This document shows positions 58,769-64,000 of a stretch of 64,000 bases of DNA, piece by piece (position 1 is the stretch's first letter; each line of letters starts with the position of its first letter). The position numbers were made by a program, and so were the translations under genes. This DNA is from DASUTB01 sp036374835 (lineage in GTDB: Bacteria; Actinomycetota; Actinomycetes; Jiangellales; Jiangellaceae): NCBI GenBank assembly GCA_036374835.1, contig DASUTB010000035.1, positions 10,317 through 74,316 on the forward strand, written 5' to 3'. The notes beneath the pieces were generated by a model. The model saw only the letters and a list, made by a program, of their open reading frames with translations. It was not told the DNA's origin and made no database searches.

Positions 58769-58819
58769 GTTCGTTAACGGCACGCGAACGAATGTTGACG
58801 TCTCGTTAAGACGTGCAAC
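58769..58819. promoter_or_regulatory. Candidate regulator sites ahead of the sugar-transport unit
   Basis: In the 323-bp gene-free stretch 58603-58925: TCGTTAA occurs as a direct repeat at 58771-58777 and 58803-58809, exactly 32 bp (about three helical turns) apart. Around them are inverted repeats GTTCG..CGAAC (58769-58789) and ACGTCT-CGTTA-AGACGT (58798-58814, extended by GTTG/CAAC). OmpR-type regulators bind direct repeats; LacI-type repressors bind palindromes. Which applies is open. Confidence 0.35.
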
Positions 58820-58925
58820 GATGAGGAACCTTCTCAGCCCCTCGTCGTACACATCCACGCAATGGTGGCGAGGAGCCGAGGCTCCCTCGCCATCGAAGCG
58901 AACGTGCCTGATGAACCGGCCGAAG

Positions 58926-59100
58926 CTATTCCACTGCGCCCGGTACGTCGCCCACCGCGAAGCGCCACTCACCGGAGCCGACGCTGAACACGGCGTAGCC
59001 GTCCTGTTCTCCCTGGTACGTGGCGGCACTGGGAGCGACAACGTCGTCCTCGGACAGCCCGACCAGTGGCACATGGATCTCGCCGCTCGAGTACCGGCCA
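58926..59100 (-). pseudogene. Possible C-terminal remnant of a glycoside hydrolase (alpha-L-rhamnosidase-like)
   Basis: On the minus strand, in the +1 frame relative to rhaB and starting about where rhaB ends, 58 codons read as a plausible enzyme tail: GEIHVPLVGLSEDDVV, then YAVFSVGSGEWRFAVGDVPG, before TAG at 58926-58928. There is no start codon or ribosome binding site and it cannot be a whole protein. The beta-strand pattern with VGSG-x-(W/Y)-x-F is like the C-terminal domain of GH78 alpha-L-rhamnosidases, which fits the rhamnose genes beside it. Family assignment is from memory of the motif only. Confidence 0.45.
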
Positions 59101-59103
59101 GCT

Positions 59104-60570
59104 TCAGCTGTAGACGAGGTGCTCCGCAGCAGCCCACACGCCGTCGTTTCCGCTGGGCTCGTATCGCACGACTTCCTGCGTGCGCATCACAAGAGCCCGT
59201 AGCGCGTCCAAGTTGTCGGCCACGGCACCGAGCGCCTTCGCCTGCACCAGCACATTGCCCAGCGCCGTCGCCTCGACGGGACCTGCCACGACGGGTGACC
59301 CGCAGGCATCGGCGGTCAGTTGGCAAAGGAGCGCATTCTGTGCGCCGCCCCCGACCAGGTGGATCACGTCTACGTCGCGGGCGGCCAGGTTCGCGGCGAC
59401 GCGCACCGTCCGTCGATGGGCAAGCGCCAGGCTGTCCATCACACATCGAGTCGTCTCCGCCGGCGTCTGCGGCACCGGCTGCCCGGTTCGGGCGCATTGT
59501 TCGGCGATCCGGCTCGGCATGTCGCCCGGTGGCAAGAACGCGGGATCGTCCGGATCGATGACCCGAGCAAGCGGCCGCACTTCGGACGCGGCCTCGAGCA
59601 GCACCGGCAGATCCACCGCTTGCCCGGCACGCTCCCAGGTTCGCACGCACTCCTGGAGCAACCACAGGCCCATCACGTTCCGGAGGTAGCGGATCCGCCC
59701 GTCCACGCCACCCTCGTTGGTGAAATTGGCCAGCCGGCTCGCCTCGGTCAAAACCGGTTGGTCGAGTTCCAGGCCGACCAGCGACCAGGTGCCGCACGAG
59801 ATGTAGGCGAAGTTGTCGCCCTGCGCCGGCACGGCGACAACAGCCGATGCGGTGTCGTGCGAGCCGACCGCCGTGACCGAGGTCGTTTCAGGCAGACCGA
59901 CCTGGTCGCGCGCAGGCTGCACCAGGGGGCCGATGAAAGAACCGGGCTCGCGCAGCTGCGGGAAGATACGCCGGGGTAGGCATAGCTGTTCGATCAAGTC
60001 GCCAGCCCACGTCTTCGCGCGCACGTCGTAGAGCTGCGTCGTGGACGCATTGGTCGCTTCCGCGCCTATCTCGCCGGTGAGCCAGTAGGCGATCAGATCC
60101 GGCATCAGCAGCATTGTCTCGGCCCGATCTAGCCGACCTGCTTCGGCTTCGGTGACGAGTTGGTAAATGGTGTTGAACGGCAGCTGCTGCAAGCCTGTCG
60201 TCCGGTAGAGCCGGCCGGCGTCGATGTCGGCCAGCACCTTGCCTATGACACCGGCCGTACGCCCGTCCCGGTAATGCACCGGATTCGACACCAGCGCGCC
60301 GCGCTCGTCGAGCAACCCGTAGTCGACCGCCCAGGAGTCCACACCGACGCTGGCGAGATTCGTCGTCCGCCTTCCTGCTGCGCGCAGGCCGTCGAGTACG
60401 CACCGGTACAGACCGAGCACATCCCAATGCAGGGTGCCAAGAACGTCGACCGGGATGTTGGGAAACCGGTGCGCCTCGATCAGCTCGAGTGTGTCCGGTC
60501 CGACCCGCCCCACCATCACTCGACCGCCGGACGCTCCAAGGTCGACGGCGGCTACTTCGACCGTGGTCAT
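59104..60570 (-). CDS. rhaB: L-rhamnulokinase
   Basis: A 488-residue FGGY sugar kinase that phosphorylates L-rhamnulose at O-1. ATP-binding AVDLGASGGRVMVG, the sugar-binding segment GVDSWAVDYGLLD, PVHYRD, and the second-domain VGSHDTASAVVAVP and HLVGGGAQNALLCQLTADA match RhaB. The ATG 60570 start lies in the stop of the HTH gene (ATGA), so translation is coupled. The aldolase of the next step is encoded upstream. Confidence 0.92.
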   Translation of the reverse strand: MTTVEVAAVDLGASGGRVMVGRVGPDTLELIEAHRFPNIPVDVLGTLHWDVLGLYRCVLDGLRAAGRRTTNLASVGVDSWAVDYGLLDERGALVSNPVHYRDGRTAGVIGKVLADIDAGRLYRTTGLQQLPFNTIYQLVTEAEAGRLDRAETMLLMPDLIAYWLTGEIGAEATNASTTQLYDVRAKTWAGDLIEQLCLPRRIFPQLREPGSFIGPLVQPARDQVGLPETTSVTAVGSHDTASAVVAVPAQGDNFAYISCGTWSLVGLELDQPVLTEASRLANFTNEGGVDGRIRYLRNVMGLWLLQECVRTWERAGQAVDLPVLLEAASEVRPLARVIDPDDPAFLPPGDMPSRIAEQCARTGQPVPQTPAETTRCVMDSLALAHRRTVRVAANLAARDVDVIHLVGGGAQNALLCQLTADACGSPVVAGPVEATALGNVLVQAKALGAVADNLDALRALVMRTQEVVRYEPSGNDGVWAAAEHLVYS

Positions 60571-60791
60571 ACCAGACCTCTCCGGGCGGCCCACACGACC
60601 GGCTGGATCGATGAGCGGCAGCCCAGCCGGTCGCAGATCATCCGCAGCCGGCGGCGAACGCTGCGCTCGGACAGCTGCACTCGATGGCCTATCGCGCTCA
60701 GTGGCAGGCCCTCGGCAAGCAGCGTCAACACCTCGATGTCCTCCCTGGTCAGCGACGGGCGCTCGGCCACTGGAGTCGCCGTCAGCCCCAT
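60567..60791 (-). CDS. Small HTH-only LuxR-type protein inside the rhamnose operon
   Basis: A 74-residue protein that is almost only a LuxR-type helix-turn-helix (LTREDIEVLTLLAEGLPLSA, then IGHRVQLSERSVRRRLRMIC), ending SSIQPVVWAARRGLV. It has no sensor or receiver domain. ATG 60791 has GGAG 7 bp upstream; GTG 60797 is possible. It lies between the aldolase and kinase genes and overlaps rhaB by 4 bp. It may regulate the operon, or bind a partner that supplies sensing. It could be the surviving tail of a longer regulator. Confidence 0.7.
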   Translation of the reverse strand: MGLTATPVAERPSLTREDIEVLTLLAEGLPLSAIGHRVQLSERSVRRRLRMICDRLGCRSSIQPVVWAARRGLV

Positions 60792-60828
60792 GATCACGCT
60801 CCTCTCGCCCGTGAAAGGGTGGTGCGTG

Positions 60829-62865
60829 TCAACGTAGGAATGCGGCGGCTACTCCCGCGTCGACCGGGATGTGCAGACCGGTGGTCTGGCTGAGGTCGCC
60901 GCCGGTGAGGGCGAACACGGCGGCGGCGACGTGTTCGGGTAGTACCTCACGCTTGAGCAGAGTGCGCTGGGCGTAGAACTCGCCGAGCTTGTCTTCTTCG
61001 ACACCGTAGACGGCGGCACGTTGGGCGCCCCAGCCGCCGGCGAAGATCCCCGACCCGCGGACCACGGCGTCAGGGTTGATGCCGTTGACCCGGATGCCGT
61101 GCTCGCCGAGTTCGGCGGCCAGCAGCCGTACCTGATGGGCCTGGTCGGCCTTGGTGGCGCCGTAGGCGATGTTGTTGGGGCCGGCGAACACACCGTTCTT
61201 GCTCACGACATACACGATGTCTCCACCGGTTCCCTGGTCAATCATGACCCGGGCGGCCTCACGGGACACCAGGAACGAACCGCGAGCCATCACGTCGTGC
61301 TGCACATCCCAGTCCGAGACCGTGGTCTCCAGCAGCGGTTTGGAGATCGACAACCCGGCATTGTTGACCACCAGGTCGACACCGCCGAACGCCAACACCG
61401 CGGTCTGGAACGCCGCCCGGATCTGCTCCTCGTCGGTCACATCCACCGTCACCGGGACGGCCACATCCGTGCTGCCGATCCCGTCGGCCACGGCTGCGGC
61501 GGCTGCGCCGTCCCGGTCGGCCACCACCACACACGCCCCCTCGGCGGCCAACCGCTCCGCGGTCGCCTTGCCGATCCCCGACCCGCCACCGGTGACCAGC
61601 GCCACGCGGGTGGCCAGCGGCATGGGCTTGGGCATCCGGGCCAACTTGGCCTCCTCCAGCGCCCAGTACTCGATCCGGAACTTCTCCCCCTCATCGATAG
61701 GAGCGTAGGTCGAGACCGCCTCCGCCCCACGCATCACATTGATCGCGTTCACGTAGAACTCGCCAGCCACCCGGGCGGTCTGCTTGTCCTTACCGAAACT
61801 GAACATGCCGACACCGGGCACCAGCACGATCGCCGGATCGGCACCACGCATCGGTGGCGAGTCCGCATCGGCATGACGTTCGTAATAGGCGCGGTAGTCC
61901 TCCCGGTACTGCGCATGCAGCTCCCACAGCCGGCCGACCGTCTCGTCCAGCGGTGCGGCCGGTGCAACGTCCAGCACGAGCGGCCGGACCCTGGTGCGCA
62001 AGAAGTGATCCGGACACGACGTGCCCAACCCAGCCAACGCCGCCAGCTTCTCCCGCGACACGAAGTCCAGCACCACGTCGGCGTCGGTGTAGTGGCCGAC
62101 CCGCGGCTTGTCCGTCGAGACCAGGCCACGAATGACGGGGGCCAGCTCAGCCGCGCGGGTCTGCCGATCGGCCACCGGCAACGGCTCGAAGCCCGGTACG
62201 ACAGCCCCGAACGGGTCCGGACGGCCGCGCTCCGCGATGAACCGCTCCGCCGTCCGGATGATCTCCAGAGAGCGTGCCTCGCACTCCTCACTCGAGGCAC
62301 CCCACGCCGTGATGCCATGCCCGCCCAGGATGACCCCGATCGCCTGGGGGTTCGCGTCCTTGATCGCAGCAATATCCAAGCCCAACTGGAAACCGGGACG
62401 CCGCCAAGGCACCCACATGACGCGGTCGCCGAAGCACTCCTTCGTCAGCGCCTCACCGTCGGCAGCGGTGGCCAGCGCGATCCCGGAGTCCGGGTGCAGG
62501 TGGTCGACGTGAGACGCGTCCACCAGACTGTGCATCGCGGTGTCGATCGATGGGGCGGCGCCACCGCGACCGTGCAGGCAGTAGTCGAACGCGGTGACCA
62601 TCTCGTCTTCCCGCGCAACCCCTGGGTAGACGTCCACCAGGGCACGGAGCCGGTCCAGCCGCAGCACCGCCAGCCCGTTCTCGGTGAGCGTGCCGAGATC
62701 ACCACCGGAGCCCTTGACCCACAACAGCTCCACGTCGCCGCCAGTCACCGGATCGGTGTCCATACCCTTGGCCGACGTGTTCCCACCGGCGTAGTTCGTA
62801 TTACGCGGATCCGCTCCCAGCCGATTCGATCGCTCGATCAGCCGCGTTACCTCATGCCTTGTCAT
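60829..62865 (-). CDS. rhaEW: Bifunctional rhamnulose-1-phosphate aldolase / short-chain dehydrogenase
   Basis: A 678-residue fusion. Residues ~1-400 are a class II aldolase-like domain (NTNYAGGNTSAKG, WVKGSGGDLGTL, and the metal-site HLHPDSGIAL and GHGITAWG), expected to split L-rhamnulose-1-phosphate into DHAP and L-lactaldehyde. Residues ~425-678 are an SDR dehydrogenase (ALVTGGGSGIGKATAERLA, NNAGLS, YGATK), expected to oxidise lactaldehyde. This fused form is known from several bacteria. The start overlaps the mutarotase gene by 14 bp. Confidence 0.92.
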   Translation of the reverse strand: MTRHEVTRLIERSNRLGADPRNTNYAGGNTSAKGMDTDPVTGGDVELLWVKGSGGDLGTLTENGLAVLRLDRLRALVDVYPGVAREDEMVTAFDYCLHGRGGAAPSIDTAMHSLVDASHVDHLHPDSGIALATAADGEALTKECFGDRVMWVPWRRPGFQLGLDIAAIKDANPQAIGVILGGHGITAWGASSEECEARSLEIIRTAERFIAERGRPDPFGAVVPGFEPLPVADRQTRAAELAPVIRGLVSTDKPRVGHYTDADVVLDFVSREKLAALAGLGTSCPDHFLRTRVRPLVLDVAPAAPLDETVGRLWELHAQYREDYRAYYERHADADSPPMRGADPAIVLVPGVGMFSFGKDKQTARVAGEFYVNAINVMRGAEAVSTYAPIDEGEKFRIEYWALEEAKLARMPKPMPLATRVALVTGGGSGIGKATAERLAAEGACVVVADRDGAAAAAVADGIGSTDVAVPVTVDVTDEEQIRAAFQTAVLAFGGVDLVVNNAGLSISKPLLETTVSDWDVQHDVMARGSFLVSREAARVMIDQGTGGDIVYVVSKNGVFAGPNNIAYGATKADQAHQVRLLAAELGEHGIRVNGINPDAVVRGSGIFAGGWGAQRAAVYGVEEDKLGEFYAQRTLLKREVLPEHVAAAVFALTGGDLSQTTGLHIPVDAGVAAAFLR

Positions 62866-63220
62866 CGGTCGTTACCTTCTCCCCCGCTGCTCGAAGCTGA
62901 TCTTCGAGGTTGAACACTTGGTCGAGAAACTGCCAGTTCTGGTCGGGGTGACCGCCATCGATGCCGACGAAGAACTCGGACATCTCCTCCTGCCAGCGGC
63001 TGTTGACCTCAGTCGCGGCCACGGCCCGTTGGGCGGCATCGAGATCCTCGGCCTCGAAGTACCCGACGAGCAGACCGTCCTCGCCCAGGAAGAGCGAGTA
63101 GTTCCGCCACCCCGCGTCGCGTAGGGCTCGCAGCAGCTCCGGCCACACCGCGGCGTGACGGCGGCGATACTCGGCAAGCCTGTCGGGCCGGACCCGTCCC
63201 ACGATGCAATGGCGGGTCAT
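62852..63220 (-). CDS. rhaM: L-rhamnose mutarotase
   Basis: A 122-residue protein that interconverts rhamnose anomers. Family marks: RHAAVWPELL with the catalytic His, NYSLFLGEDGLLVGYFEAED and the C-terminal WQFLDQVFNLE. It is slightly longer than the usual ~104 residues. It overlaps the aldolase gene and starts 4 bp after rhaI. Confidence 0.9.
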   Translation of the reverse strand: MTRHCIVGRVRPDRLAEYRRRHAAVWPELLRALRDAGWRNYSLFLGEDGLLVGYFEAEDLDAAQRAVAATEVNSRWQEEMSEFFVGIDGGHPDQNWQFLDQVFNLEDQLRAAGEKVTTDDKA

Positions 63221-63223
63221 CGC

Positions 63224-64000
63224 TCACGCACCCCATCCGGCCTGCTGTCCTCCGACCCGATCGGCGACGATCCGCTCGGCATACCCGGATGACGCGTATG
63301 CCGTAACCGGGTCGGGATCGAGGCCTTGCTCTCCGCGTAGTTCGGCCAGCAGCGGCCGGACATCGGTGTTGTAGGCGTCCATGAACACGGCGTTGGCGCC
63401 GAGCACATCGCCATCGGCTTGCGCCTTGGCCAGCGCGTCGGCGTCGACCAGCAACGCCTTGGCCGTAGCCTCCTGCACATTGAGCACCGACCGGATGATC
63501 GCCGGGATCTTCGGCTCGATGTTGTGGCACTGGTCCAGCATGAACGCGATCCCAGCCTCGGGCCGATGCGCACCGGCCTGGACGATCTCATGCATGATCC
63601 GGAACAGCTGGAATGGATCGGCCGCGCCCACCATCAGGTCGTCGTCCGCGTAGAACCGGGAGTTGAAATCAAACCCGCCCAGCTTGCCCTCCCGCAGCAG
63701 GAACGCCACGATGAACTCGATGTTCGTACCCGGCGCATGATGTCCGGTGTCGATCACCACCTGCGCCTGATCACCCAGCCGAAGGCAATGCGCGTACGCC
63801 GTACCCCAGTCCGGCACGTCCGTAGCGTAGAACGCAGGCTCGAACAGCTTGTACTCCAACAGGATCCGCTGATCCGACCCCAAATGCTCGTACGTCGTTA
63901 CCAGGGCCTCGGCCAGCCGATCCTGCCGTACCCGAATGCTGTCTTGACCCGGATAGTTCAGACCGTCGGCGAACCACAGCTTGACGTCCCGCGACCCGGT
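63224..64000 (-). CDS. rhaI: L-rhamnose isomerase, N-terminus cut by the window edge
   Basis: 259 codons are visible and the reading frame runs off at 64000. LKLWFADGLNYPGQDSIRVR-type sequence (here DVKLWFADG), YKLFEPAFYATDVPDWGTAY, VVIDTGHHAPGTNIEFIVAF, GGFDFNSRFYADDDLMVGAA and FMLDQCHNIEPK give the metal and substrate ligands of the RhaI-type isomerase (rhamnose to rhamnulose). It is the first visible gene of the rhamnose operon. Confidence 0.92.
   Translation of the reverse strand, partial: TGSRDVKLWFADGLNYPGQDSIRVRQDRLAEALVTTYEHLGSDQRILLEYKLFEPAFYATDVPDWGTAYAHCLRLGDQAQVVIDTGHHAPGTNIEFIVAFLLREGKLGGFDFNSRFYADDDLMVGAADPFQLFRIMHEIVQAGAHRPEAGIAFMLDQCHNIEPKIPAIIRSVLNVQEATAKALLVDADALAKAQADGDVLGANAVFMDAYNTDVRPLLAELRGEQGLDPDPVTAYASSGYAERIVADRVGGQQAGWGA

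Noticed and set aside
58751..59797. 348-residue minus-strand ORF overlapping rhaB
   Set aside because: Mostly another frame of rhaB; only the different-frame piece at 58926-59100 looks protein-like.

Overview
The window is 64 kb of GC-rich chromosome from an actinomycete. The evidence is a principal HrdB/SigA-type sigma factor with a Lys/Ala-rich N-terminus, an mprA-mprB-pepD cluster, a DUF1707/LiaF-type protein, large LuxR-family (LAL) regulators, a LigB-type DNA ligase, a pyrG-NUDIX pair and many GTG starts with 4-bp ATGA/GTGA overlaps. I cannot name the genus. No rRNA, tRNA, CRISPR array, prophage or insertion sequence was seen.

Layout. 1-10.8 kb: two tandem LAL regulators, a tiny ORF and a 1450-residue secreted subtilase. 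10.9-20.5 kb: a receiver-less winged-helix protein, an ATP-grasp/CocE-hydrolase pair, an MFS transporter, a TOPRIM protein, a GNAT acetyltransferase, an ABC exporter and a DUF1707 protein. 20.5-29.8 kb: a MarR regulator divergent from a BBE-type flavoenzyme, a serpin, TldD/TldE, a thiol-redox protein, a PrsA-like foldase and a cystathionine gamma-lyase family enzyme. 29.9-36.4 kb: a secreted beta-lactamase-fold hydrolase with a NamZ-type muramidase, an MMPL transporter and a VapBC-like pair. 36.5-49.8 kb: sigma factor, HhH-GPD protein, universal stress protein, Pol IV, MprAB-PepD, DNA ligase, NUDIX, CTP synthase and a uronate-dehydrogenase-like enzyme.

49.9-58.6 kb holds the most unusual locus: seven minus-strand genes with small gaps or overlaps. 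They encode a CUT1 sugar-binding protein with two permeases and no ATPase of their own, then a protein fusing a sugar-ABC ATPase domain to GAF domains and a complete histidine kinase, then an OmpR-type response regulator, a second (xylose/ribose-type) sugar-binding protein and its permease. The transport ATPase therefore appears to be the sensor kinase itself. 58.9-64 kb is an L-rhamnose catabolic operon (rhaI partial at the window edge, mutarotase, fused aldolase/dehydrogenase, a HTH-only LuxR protein, rhamnulokinase), followed by what looks like the tail of a lost glycoside hydrolase.

A dispersed palindromic repeat family (core GAATGAYCACGTAA) sits at gene 3' ends across the window. In four genes its internal TGA is the actual stop codon. 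One copy pair forms 53-bp inverted repeats between the converging ligase and NUDIX genes. Other long stem-loops lie at gene ends and probably act as terminators or mRNA-stabilising structures.
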